From BP-464 sp963825415 (lineage in GTDB: Bacteria; Actinomycetota; Thermoleophilia; Solirubrobacterales; Solirubrobacteraceae), in the NCBI GenBank assembly GCA_963825415.1, contig CAWGTD010000006.1, positions 496,001 to 560,000 of the forward strand: a DNA stretch of 64,000 nucleotides, in the 5' to 3' direction. Positions within the stretch are counted from its first letter, which is position 1. Every line of letters begins with the position of its first letter. Positions 43,729 to 50,346 of this stretch are shown here, in pieces. The notes under the pieces were generated by a model, which had not been told where the DNA came from, did no database searches, and saw only the letters and a program-made list of their open reading frames with translations. A program made the translations under genes and the position numbers.

Positions 43729-44857
43729 GCAGTGCGAGCGCGACGCCGGCCGCGCCCTCGAGCAGCCCCGGGGCGTCTTCCCATACGCGGTCATCTCCCC
43801 CGGACCCGGGTATCGACGCCTGGACGGTGAACGGGGCCTTCGGAAGGCGGAACGCCAGCGTCCGGTCGGCCCAGCAGGCAGCCGCGGCACCGAGCTCCTC
43901 GTCGCCGCTGGCCTCGTGGAGCCGCTGGAAGACCAGCGCGAGGCCGGCGGCACCGTGGCAGAGGCCCGCGTCGCCTACCCCGGTGGCATCCGGGTCGCGC
44001 CGCGCTGCTCGGTGCGCGATCGCCAGCGCGCGCCGCTCCCAGTCGGGCTCCCCCGCTCCGCGACCGGCCGCCATCAGCGCGGCCGCGACTCCCGGCTCCC
44101 CGTAGCACCAAGCCGTCCGGGTCGGCGGGTCGTTGTCGTCGTCGCCGAGCCACGACGGGAACGCCGCGGCGTCCCCGTCGGAGCGCTCCTGGGCGAGCAG
44201 CCAGGCCACCGCCGGGCGAAGCAGACGCTCGGCGGCCGGCTTCTCGTCGCCGCCTGCAGCGCAGACGAGCCCGAGCAGCCCGACCACGCCCGGCACGCCG
44301 TGGGCGAGGCCGAGGTTGCGATAGCCGTTCGGCGCCATCTCGCGCTGGAACTCCGGCAGGTGGCGTGCCGGGGTGCGCCAGGTCAAGCCCGTCGGCTCCT
44401 CGTCCGCCAGTTCGGCCAGACGTCGCACGACGGCGGCCAGCAAGGGCCGCCCGATCGGTGCGTCGAGCCGTCGCATGGCGTACACCCCGAGGCCCACCAC
44501 CCCGTCGATGAGGTCGTAGGGCCGCTTCCATGGAGTGCGCTCGCAGAGCGCCAGAAGCCGCGGGTCGATCTCGCGCTCGACCAGACCGACGAGCCGGGGG
44601 CCTGCGTGATCCGGCAGCAGCGCGGCCGCCCAGGCCACTCCGGCCAGCCCGCCGTACAACGACGAGCCGACGTGGACGGTGGCGAGCATCCGCCGCGCTT
44701 CCTCGAGCTGTCGCTCCGCCTCCTCATCGTTGCCGAGCGCTGCGTGGAGCACCGCCATCCCCGCCGCACCGACGGCGAGCGACGGGTGCTCGCACTCCAG
44801 ACCGCGCGTGACGTCGCCGATCTCCTCGGCCCAGCTCAGCAGCGGCGATGCCCCCAC
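43673..44857 (-). CDS. Lanthionine synthetase C-like cyclase (LanC)
   Basis: 394 residues from GTG 44857. An alpha-toroid protein with repeated G-x-x-G helices. The three zinc ligands are present as Cys251 in AWCYGEPG, Cys300 and His301 in GLCHGAAG, and the active-site His186 in GLAHGVPG. LanC adds Cys thiols to Dha/Dhb made by LanB, forming lanthionine rings. It is convergent with LanB rather than cotranscribed. Its -10 box TAGCCT ends 6 nt before the GTG, so the mRNA is probably leaderless. Confidence 0.92.
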   Translation of the reverse strand: MGASPLLSWAEEIGDVTRGLECEHPSLAVGAAGMAVLHAALGNDEEAERQLEEARRMLATVHVGSSLYGGLAGVAWAAALLPDHAGPRLVGLVEREIDPRLLALCERTPWKRPYDLIDGVVGLGVYAMRRLDAPIGRPLLAAVVRRLAELADEEPTGLTWRTPARHLPEFQREMAPNGYRNLGLAHGVPGVVGLLGLVCAAGGDEKPAAERLLRPAVAWLLAQERSDGDAAAFPSWLGDDDNDPPTRTAWCYGEPGVAAALMAAGRGAGEPDWERRALAIAHRAARRDPDATGVGDAGLCHGAAGLALVFQRLHEASGDEELGAAAACWADRTLAFRLPKAPFTVQASIPGSGGDDRVWEDAPGLLEGAAGVALALLTVEGRAPTGWDGFLLLP

Positions 44858-44863
44858 TCGTCC

Positions 44864-44869
44864 AGGCTA
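44864..44869 (-). promoter_or_regulatory. -10 box of leaderless LanC transcript
   Basis: TAGCCT on the minus strand, 6 nt before the GTG start of LanC. The divergent DUF3307 gene has its own -10 box 31 bp away. Confidence 0.45.
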
Positions 44870-44900
44870 ATCGGACATCCCGGGGGTGTGGGGTTCTCGG

Positions 44901-44906
44901 TAGGGT
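44901..44906 (+). promoter_or_regulatory. -10 box upstream of the DUF3307 gene
   Basis: TAGGGT, 9 nt before the TTG start at 44916; fits a leaderless or very short-leader transcript. Confidence 0.45.
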
Positions 44907-44915
44907 CGGCAGGCC

Positions 44916-45308
44916 TTGCGCTGGGAGGGGGTGTTCGCTGCGTTCCTGGTCTGCCACATGGCGGGCGACTACCTGCTGCAGACCGACTGGCAGGCCGTCC
45001 ACAAGCGCGGCGGGATGGGCCGAGACCCCGTGGCGCTGCGGGCCCTCGCCACACACGTCTTCACCTACACGCTCGCCTTCGCGCCCGCGCTCGTGTGGAT
45101 CGGCGCCGACGTGGGCCTCTGGGCGATCGGGATCGCGGCCGCGATCGCCGTTCCCCACTTCGTGATCGACGACGGGCGCCTGCTGCAGACCTACGTCGCC
45201 GCCGTCAAGGGCCCGGGCGCCGCAGCCAACCACACGGTCATGCGCGGTGCCGACCAGGCGACCCACGCCATCTGTCTGCTCGGAACCGCTCTGCTCGCGG
45301 TCCTCTGA
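44916..45308 (+). CDS. DUF3307 membrane protein
   Basis: 130 residues from TTG 44916. Opens FAAFLVCHMAGDYLLQTDWQA, the DUF3307 signature (H-x2-GDY-x-LQ), followed by THVFTYTLAFAPALVW, a membrane segment, FVIDDGRLLQTYV, and a C-terminal membrane segment. About three to four helices. The function of DUF3307 proteins is unknown; some stand in phage-defence or plasmid contexts, but nothing here suggests that. Confidence 0.8.
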   Translation: MRWEGVFAAFLVCHMAGDYLLQTDWQAVHKRGGMGRDPVALRALATHVFTYTLAFAPALVWIGADVGLWAIGIAAAIAVPHFVIDDGRLLQTYVAAVKGPGAAANHTVMRGADQATHAICLLGTALLAVL

Positions 45309-45311
45309 AGC

Positions 45312-46127
45312 TCAGCCGAGACTGCCGCTGCCGGCGGCGTAGTAGCCGGCGACCACGGCGGCCACGGCCACCGCCAGGCACGCCGCGTAGCCGAGGATCG
45401 GCTGGCGGTTGCGGTCGCCGAGGTCGAACGCCGCGCCGGCGAGCACGCCGCCGATCAGGCCGCCGATGTGGCCGCCGATCGAGATGCCCGACAGGACGAA
45501 GGACAACGCGAGGTTGATCAGGATCAACCCTCCGATCCCCGTCTGCATGGGATCGATGCCTCGCCGGCGCTGCTCGGTGAAGGCGGCGCCCATCAGCCCG
45601 AACACCGCGCCGGACGCGCCGACGGTGACGCTGTCGGGCGCCAGCAGCAGCGCGCCGAACGAGCCGGCGAGCAGCGACGTCATGTACAGGACCCCGAAGC
45701 GCCACGAGCCGAGCACCGGCTCGAGCATCTGCCCAAGCACGTAGAGCAGGTACATGTTGAAGCCGATGTGGATGAAGTTCGCGTGCAGGAAGCCGCCGCT
45801 GATCAGCCGCCAGTAGTCGTGACCCTCGTGGATCGCCGGCCCGAAGAGCACACCGTGGATCCACAGCCACGAGCCGCCGCCGGTGCCACCGACGCCGAAC
45901 CTGCCGCTGGCCAGGAACGCGATGACGTTGATCGCGATCAGCACGTACGTGACGTTCGGCTCGGTGGTCATCGTCCGCAGGGACTTGACCTTCGTCCGCT
46001 CGCGCGAGCATTCCGGACAGCGCATGCCGACCGGTGTGGGCGTCATGCAGTCCGGGCAGATCGGGCGGCCGCAGGACGAGCACGACACGCCGGTCTCGCG
46101 GTTCGTATGGCGGTAGCAGGTGGCCAT
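45312..46127 (-). CDS. Rhomboid-family intramembrane serine protease
   Basis: 271 residues. The N-terminus is a small zinc-binding B-box-like module (CYRHTNRETGVSCSSCGRPICPDCM, MRCPECSRE). Six membrane helices follow, with GGFLHANFIHIGFNMYLLYVLG, catalytic Ser in VGASGAVFGLMGA and catalytic His in GGHIGGLIGG. It cleaves helices of membrane proteins inside the lipid bilayer; its substrate is unknown. Zinc-ribbon rhomboids are common in actinobacteria. Confidence 0.92.
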   Translation of the reverse strand: MATCYRHTNRETGVSCSSCGRPICPDCMTPTPVGMRCPECSRERTKVKSLRTMTTEPNVTYVLIAINVIAFLASGRFGVGGTGGGSWLWIHGVLFGPAIHEGHDYWRLISGGFLHANFIHIGFNMYLLYVLGQMLEPVLGSWRFGVLYMTSLLAGSFGALLLAPDSVTVGASGAVFGLMGAAFTEQRRRGIDPMQTGIGGLILINLALSFVLSGISIGGHIGGLIGGVLAGAAFDLGDRNRQPILGYAACLAVAVAAVVAGYYAAGSGSLG

Positions 46128-46150
46128 GCGCTACCGCCCGGACGGTACAG

Positions 46151-46504
46151 CTAGCGCTTGTCGAGCAGGCGGCGCGCCTCGTCGGCGAGGTCGCGCAGGG
46201 TGCGCTCGGCGAAGTCCAGCGGGTCGTGCGACTGGGCGCGGCGCTTCTTGGCCTGCGAGCGGGCGCGCAGGACCACCAGCGCGGCGCCGGCCGTCGTGCC
46301 CACCCCCACCGCGACGACCGGGCGGACCCAGTTGCGGGGGTCGCGCATGGCGCCCAGCTCCCAGGCCTCGAGCTCGTCGGCGGCCGCTTCGGTGAGCGAG
46401 GTCAGCGTGCGCTCCAGGCGCTCGGACAGCAGCTCGGGCGGCTCGACGGGTGCCAGCGCCTGGCGAAGCAGGCCCTCGAAGTCGGGGCGTGCGGCCTCGG
46501 TCAT
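46151..46504 (-). CDS. Hypothetical membrane protein cotranscribed with ECF sigma factor
   Basis: 117 residues. A helical N-terminus (FEGLLRQALAPVEPPELLSERLERTLTSLTEAAADELEAWEL), one membrane segment (VRPVVAVGVGTTAGAALVVL), then a very basic and charged tail. Its start overlaps the sigma factor stop by four bases. The layout, a cytoplasmic helical domain with one membrane helix after an ECF sigma gene, is what an anti-sigma factor would show, but no zinc-binding anti-sigma motif is present. Confidence 0.65.
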   Translation of the reverse strand: MTEAARPDFEGLLRQALAPVEPPELLSERLERTLTSLTEAAADELEAWELGAMRDPRNWVRPVVAVGVGTTAGAALVVLRARSQAKKRRAQSHDPLDFAERTLRDLADEARRLLDKR

Positions 46505-47025
46505 GTGTGAGCCCCCTCCTTGACGATCTCCTCGAGCTGGCGGATGGCGCGATGGATCAGCACCTTGGTCGCGCCGTCGGTCTTGCCCAGCGCGCGGGCG
46601 ATCTCGCGGTTGTCCATCCCCAGTGCGAAGCGCATGATCAGTGCCTCACGCCGCTCATCGGGCAGCTCCTTGACCCCGGCCAGGATCCGAGCGAGCTCAT
46701 CGCGGCCCTCCACCAGATCCTCGGTGGTGTGCGTAGCCGCGACCGGCGAGGACTCGTCCAGCGGCGACTGCGGCTTGCGCGCGCGGTCGCGATAGTGGTT
46801 CGCGGCCAGGTTGTGGGCGATGCGGATGAGCCACGGCCGCAGCGGCCGGCCATCGCTCTCGCGCTGGGCGCGCTCGAAGTGGCGGTAGGCCTGCAGGAAC
46901 GTCTGCTCCGTGAGGTCCTCCGCGTCGTGGTGGTTGCCGACCCGGTAGTACGAGTAGCTGTAGACGTCGCGCAGATGGGCCCGGTAGAGGTCCGAGAAGT
47001 CCGCATCGAGCTGCGTCTTGCTCAC
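46501..47025 (-). CDS. ECF-type RNA polymerase sigma factor
   Basis: 174 residues. Region 2 DLYRAHLRDVYSYSYYRVGNHHDAEDLTEQTFLQAYRHFERA with RPWLIRIAHNLAANHYRDRAR, and region 4 ELPDERREALIMRFALGMDNREIARALGKTDGATKVLIHRAIRQL with its helix-turn-helix. It directs RNA polymerase to a small regulon, probably including its own gene. The partner membrane protein is coupled by a four-base overlap. Confidence 0.93.
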   Translation of the reverse strand: MSKTQLDADFSDLYRAHLRDVYSYSYYRVGNHHDAEDLTEQTFLQAYRHFERAQRESDGRPLRPWLIRIAHNLAANHYRDRARKPQSPLDESSPVAATHTTEDLVEGRDELARILAGVKELPDERREALIMRFALGMDNREIARALGKTDGATKVLIHRAIRQLEEIVKEGAHT

Positions 47026-47044
47026 GCACCAACCCTATCTCCCG

Positions 47045-48691
47045 CTACGCGGCGCGCCTGGGAGCCGGGGTGGTCAATGCGGCGGCCCATGCCTCGGGGT
47101 CCTCGCGCCCTTCGACGACCGCCGTCAGGCCCTCGACCGCGGGCGCCGGAACCCCGTGCTCGCGCATCGCGTAGACCAGCAGCGGCAGGGCGTCGAGCCC
47201 TTCGGCGGCATGCCCGAGCGCCGTCTCGATCTCGCGTGAGGGCGTGCCCGCACCGAGCAGCTCGCCGGCACGCCGGTTGCGGCTGTTGGCGGCGACCACG
47301 GTTCCGACCAGGTCGCCGACGCCGGCAAGGCCGGCGAAGGTCTGGCGCTCGGCGCCCAGGCGCGCGCCCAGGGCGTCGACCTCCGCGAAGACGCGTCCCG
47401 CGGCGGCGCCGGCGGCGTTGGGCCCGGCGCCGGCCGCGGCGGCGGCTGCGACGACGGCAGCGTTCTTGGCGGCGCCCGCCAGCTCGACGCCGGTCACGTC
47501 GGCGCTGACCTGCGCCTCGAGCCCGGCGCGGCGTAGGAGCTCGGCGAGCCGGGCGGCGACGGCGCGGTCGCGCGAGCCGACCACCACCGCGGCGCCGTGC
47601 ACCAGCGCGTCGGCGGCGTGGGCCGAACCTCCGAGGCAGGCGATGCCCTGCGCGCGGACGCGCCGCTCGACGAAGGTCGAGGGCAGCGTGGCCATCGGCG
47701 GCACGAGCCCCTTCGAAAGGACGAGCACGTCGGCCGTGGCCGGAATCCGCTCGGCGTGGGCGGCGACGGTCGCCGGCAGCGCGCGGGCGGGCACGGCGAG
47801 CACGACGAGGTCGCGGTTGACCAGATCGAGGTCGGCGGCGCGGCGGACCTCGATGCCGGCCGACAACCGCACGTGGCGCAGATAGCGGCGGTTCTCGCCG
47901 TGGGCGACGAGTTCCTCGGCCTGTTCGGTCGTGCGGCATCCGAGGGCGACGTCGACACCGGCGCGATGCAGCGCGACGGCCATGCCGGTGCCCCACGAGC
48001 CGGCGCCGATGATCGCCACGCGACGGATCGGGGCCAGGCCGCCGAGCCACTCCCACTGCAGCGCGACCATCGGCCAGATGCGGTCGGTGACCGCGCCGGC
48101 AAGCTGGCGCGAGGGCGTCTCGACGACCGGGAAGGTGAGCGGGCGCCCGGCGCGGACGCGGACCTTGTGCGGGCGGATCCGCCAGCCGCGGCGGATCGCC
48201 TCGGTGCCGATGACGGCGACGGGCACCACAGGGGCGCCGGTCTCGAGCGCCAGGCGGCCGACGCCGCGCTTGGGGCGGCCGAGGCCGCCCGGCCGGACGC
48301 GGGTGCCCTCGGGGAAGATGCAGACGCAGTCGCCGCGCTCGAGGATCGCGCGGGCGGTGGCCATCGCATCGCCGTCGCTCGCCCCGCGGTCGATCGGGAA
48401 GGCGCCGAGCGAGTTGAGGATCCAGGCCTGGAGCCGGTTGCCGAACAGCTCCTTCTTGGCGACGAAGTACATCGGCCGGCGAACGAGGCAGCCGATTACG
48501 AAGGGGTCCAGGAACGAGCGGTGGTTGGCCGCGAAGATGACCGGACCGTCCTGGGGAACGTGCTCGCGGCCGATCCGGCTCAGCCGGAAGTAGATCTGGA
48601 AGAAGGGCTGCAGCACCCCGCGCACCAGCCAGTAGACGAGGGGGTTGACACCCCGATGGCGCGCGCGGTTCAGGAGGGCTTGGTGATCCAC
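47045..48691 (-). CDS. Fusion of acylglycerol-phosphate acyltransferase (PlsC) and glycerol-3-phosphate dehydrogenase (GpsA)
   Basis: 548 residues from GTG 48691. Residues about 1-210 form a PlsC domain with FAANHRSFLDP (NHxxxxD), FPIDRG and IFPEGTRVRPGG. Residues about 213-545 form a GpsA domain with VAIIGAGSWGTGMAVALHRAGVDV, VVLAVPARALP, VLSKGL, KNAAVVAAAAAAGAG and FAGLAGVGDLVGTVVAANSRNR. GpsA makes glycerol-3-phosphate from DHAP; PlsC acylates lysophosphatidate two steps later. One chain thus joins early steps of phospholipid synthesis. The dehydrogenase part keeps its dinucleotide site and catalytic Lys region. It is divergent from the gene at 48745. Confidence 0.88.
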   Translation of the reverse strand: MDHQALLNRARHRGVNPLVYWLVRGVLQPFFQIYFRLSRIGREHVPQDGPVIFAANHRSFLDPFVIGCLVRRPMYFVAKKELFGNRLQAWILNSLGAFPIDRGASDGDAMATARAILERGDCVCIFPEGTRVRPGGLGRPKRGVGRLALETGAPVVPVAVIGTEAIRRGWRIRPHKVRVRAGRPLTFPVVETPSRQLAGAVTDRIWPMVALQWEWLGGLAPIRRVAIIGAGSWGTGMAVALHRAGVDVALGCRTTEQAEELVAHGENRRYLRHVRLSAGIEVRRAADLDLVNRDLVVLAVPARALPATVAAHAERIPATADVLVLSKGLVPPMATLPSTFVERRVRAQGIACLGGSAHAADALVHGAAVVVGSRDRAVAARLAELLRRAGLEAQVSADVTGVELAGAAKNAAVVAAAAAAGAGPNAAGAAAGRVFAEVDALGARLGAERQTFAGLAGVGDLVGTVVAANSRNRRAGELLGAGTPSREIETALGHAAEGLDALPLLVYAMREHGVPAPAVEGLTAVVEGREDPEAWAAALTTPAPRRAA

Positions 48692-48732
48692 GTCCTGGAT
48701 ACCCGTCGTCCCCGCGCGCGTTACAGGCGGGG

Positions 48733-48738
48733 TATGGT
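48733..48738 (+). promoter_or_regulatory. -10 box upstream of gene 48745
   Basis: TATGGT, 6 nt before the ATG at 48745; implies a leaderless mRNA. Confidence 0.45.
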
Positions 48739-48744
48739 TGCGGC

Positions 48745-49284
48745 ATGGCGCTCGACCAGGCGAAGACCGCGCGCGGCGCGCTGGCCGGGGCCGTCGCCGC
48801 CGGCGTGTGGGCCGCACAAACCCCCTTGGACAAGCGGCTCTTCGGCGTCGACTACGACGACACGGAGCTGCTCGGCAAGGCGATCACCCGCGGGCCGGCG
48901 TGGCCCGTTGTCGGCACGGCGCTGCACATGCTCAACGGCGCGGTGTTCGGAGCCGTCTACGCGAACGTCGCGGCGCGGACGCCGCTGCCCTCGTGGGCGC
49001 GCGGCCCGGCCGCCGGCCTGGCCGAGCACGTCGCGTTCTGGCCGCTGACGATCGTGATCGACCGCTTCCACCCCGCGCGCGGCGACCTGCCTCGCCTGGC
49101 CACCAACCCGCGGGCGTTCGGCCAGGCCGCCTGGCGCCACCTGCTGTTCGGCACGGTGCTCGGCGAGCTCGAGCGCCGCCTGAACGCGCCCGAGGACCGC
49201 GAGGTCCCCTCCTACGAGGCGGTCGCGTCCTCCAACGGGCACGGCAACCTCGAGGCCGCCCTGTCGGGCCAGCAGGCCTCCTAG
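48745..49284 (+). CDS. Hypothetical membrane-associated protein
   Basis: 179 residues. Hydrophobic stretches (ARGALAGAVAAGVWAAQTPLDK, PAWPVVGTALHMLNGAVFGAVYANV, AAGLAEHVAFWPLTIVIDRFHP) suggest two or three membrane or membrane-surface segments, and the C-terminus is polar (EDREVPSYEAVASSNGHGNLEAALSG). I recognise no family. It has a -10 box immediately upstream and stands alone between PlsC-GpsA and the tRNA gene. Confidence 0.7.
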   Translation: MALDQAKTARGALAGAVAAGVWAAQTPLDKRLFGVDYDDTELLGKAITRGPAWPVVGTALHMLNGAVFGAVYANVAARTPLPSWARGPAAGLAEHVAFWPLTIVIDRFHPARGDLPRLATNPRAFGQAAWRHLLFGTVLGELERRLNAPEDREVPSYEAVASSNGHGNLEAALSGQQAS

Positions 49285-49292
49285 CGCCGACC

Positions 49293-49298
49293 TAGACT
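49293..49298 (+). promoter_or_regulatory. -10 box of tRNA-Thr
   Basis: TAGACT, 9 nt before the first base of the tRNA; the only visible promoter element for the tRNA gene. Confidence 0.45.
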
Positions 49299-49307
49299 CG
49301 CGGCGGT

Positions 49308-49380
49308 GCCGGAGTAGCTCAGCTGGTAGAGCACGTGATTTGTAATCACGGGGTCAGGGGTTCGAGTCCCCTCTCCGGCT
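49308..49380 (+). tRNA. tRNA-Thr (anticodon TGT)
   Basis: 73 nt. The acceptor stem GCCGGAG pairs with CTCCGGC at the 3' end, with T as discriminator base. The D-arm is AGCTCAGCTGGTAGAGC. The anticodon arm GTGAT-TTGTAAT-CACG has anticodon TGT (Thr, ACA codons). The T-arm has GGTTCGAGTCCC. The CCA end is not encoded. Confidence 0.96.
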
Positions 49381-49383
49381 CTT

Positions 49384-49674
49384 CTACAGATCGTCGTCGA
49401 GGAAGACGTCGATCCGCGTCGCGCCCTGCACCACGCTGAGCCCACGGTCCTCGTGACCGGGCACCCAGGAGGCCTCGTGGAAGGTGGCGTTCGGGAAGGC
49501 GATCCGCGTGCCGGGCGGGTCGATCGTGGCCCCCAAGGTGCGCCTCGCGCCGTCCTCGCAGGTCAGCTCGCCCATCAGCGGTCGCAGCGAGACGCCGGGC
49601 TCGACGAACGCGACCACCATCACGTCGCGGCCGGACCACCCCCGCAGCACATCCATGGCCTCCTCGTAGTCCAC
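49384..49674 (-). CDS. Conserved hypothetical protein
   Basis: 96 residues from a GTG. Mostly beta-structured (VMVVAFVEPGVSLRPLMGELT, RTLGATIDPPGTRIAFPNATFHEASWVPGHEDRGLSVVQGATRIDVFLDDDL). No motif, signal or membrane segment that I can name. It lies directly 3' to the tRNA on the opposite strand and is divergent from the FKBP gene. Confidence 0.6.
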   Translation of the reverse strand: MDYEEAMDVLRGWSGRDVMVVAFVEPGVSLRPLMGELTCEDGARRTLGATIDPPGTRIAFPNATFHEASWVPGHEDRGLSVVQGATRIDVFLDDDL

Positions 49675-49699
49675 CGCCGGGCATTCTGCCGCCTCCGTC

Positions 49700-49705
49700 T
49701 AGGAT
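49700..49705 (+). promoter_or_regulatory. -10 box upstream of FKBP gene
   Basis: TAGGAT, 8 nt before the ATG at 49714, consistent with a leaderless transcript. Confidence 0.5.
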
Positions 49706-49713
49706 CACCCGCC

Positions 49714-50286
49714 ATGACGCCCAGCCGCCTGTTCGCCCTGCTCGCCGTTATCGCCGTCTTCGCTGCCGGATGTGGCGACGACAACGACAAGTCCGACAAG
49801 GCCGAGACCTCGGACGCCCCGGCGGCTGCGGCAACGGAGACGACGACCGAACCGGCCGAGGAGCCGGCGGCCAAGAGCGGCGGCGCGGTCGCGGTGTCCA
49901 ACGGCGCCGACCTCAAGAGCAAGCCCAAGCTCGCGACCCCGGAGGGCGACCCGCCCACCGAGCTGATCAAGAAGGACCTCGTCGTCGGCAAGGGTCCGGC
50001 GGCCGAGAGCGGTGACACCGTCAGCGTCCAGTACGTCGGCATCTCGTGGTCCAACGGCCAGCAGTTCGACGCGTCGTGGGACCGCGGCGCCCAGCCGTTC
50101 AGCTTCCCGCTCGGCGGCGGCCAGGTCATCGCCGGCTGGGACGAGGGCGTCGCGGGGATGAAGGCCGGCGGCCGGCGCGAGCTGGTCATCCCGCCCGACA
50201 AGGGCTACGGGCCGCAGGGCGCACCGCCGGACATCGCGCCCAACGAGACGCTCGTCTTCGTCGTGGACCTCAAGCGCATCGGGTAG
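49714..50286 (+). CDS. FKBP-type peptidyl-prolyl isomerase lipoprotein
   Basis: 190 residues. Lipoprotein signal with lipobox FAAGC (Cys20), a disordered Ala/Glu/Thr linker, then one FKBP domain (about 85-190): GDTVSVQYVGISWSNGQQFDASWDRG, FPLGGGQVIAGWDEGVAGMKAGGRRELVIPPDKGYGPQGAPPDIAPNETLVFVVDLKRIG. Key binding-pocket residues (Tyr, Phe, Asp, the VI and W) are conserved. It should catalyse proline isomerisation outside the membrane and assist folding of exported proteins. Confidence 0.93.
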   Translation: MTPSRLFALLAVIAVFAAGCGDDNDKSDKAETSDAPAAAATETTTEPAEEPAAKSGGAVAVSNGADLKSKPKLATPEGDPPTELIKKDLVVGKGPAAESGDTVSVQYVGISWSNGQQFDASWDRGAQPFSFPLGGGQVIAGWDEGVAGMKAGGRRELVIPPDKGYGPQGAPPDIAPNETLVFVVDLKRIG

Positions 50287-50346
50287 GCCGCGCTGCCGTC
50301 CCGTCCCCACCGGCTCGACGAGGTCGGAGGCTTCGGCATCGACCGG

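Noticed and set aside
44916..45308. DUF3307 gene as part of a phage-defence island
   Set aside because: No nuclease, helicase, integrase or repeat nearby; neighbours are rhomboid and sigma factor genes.
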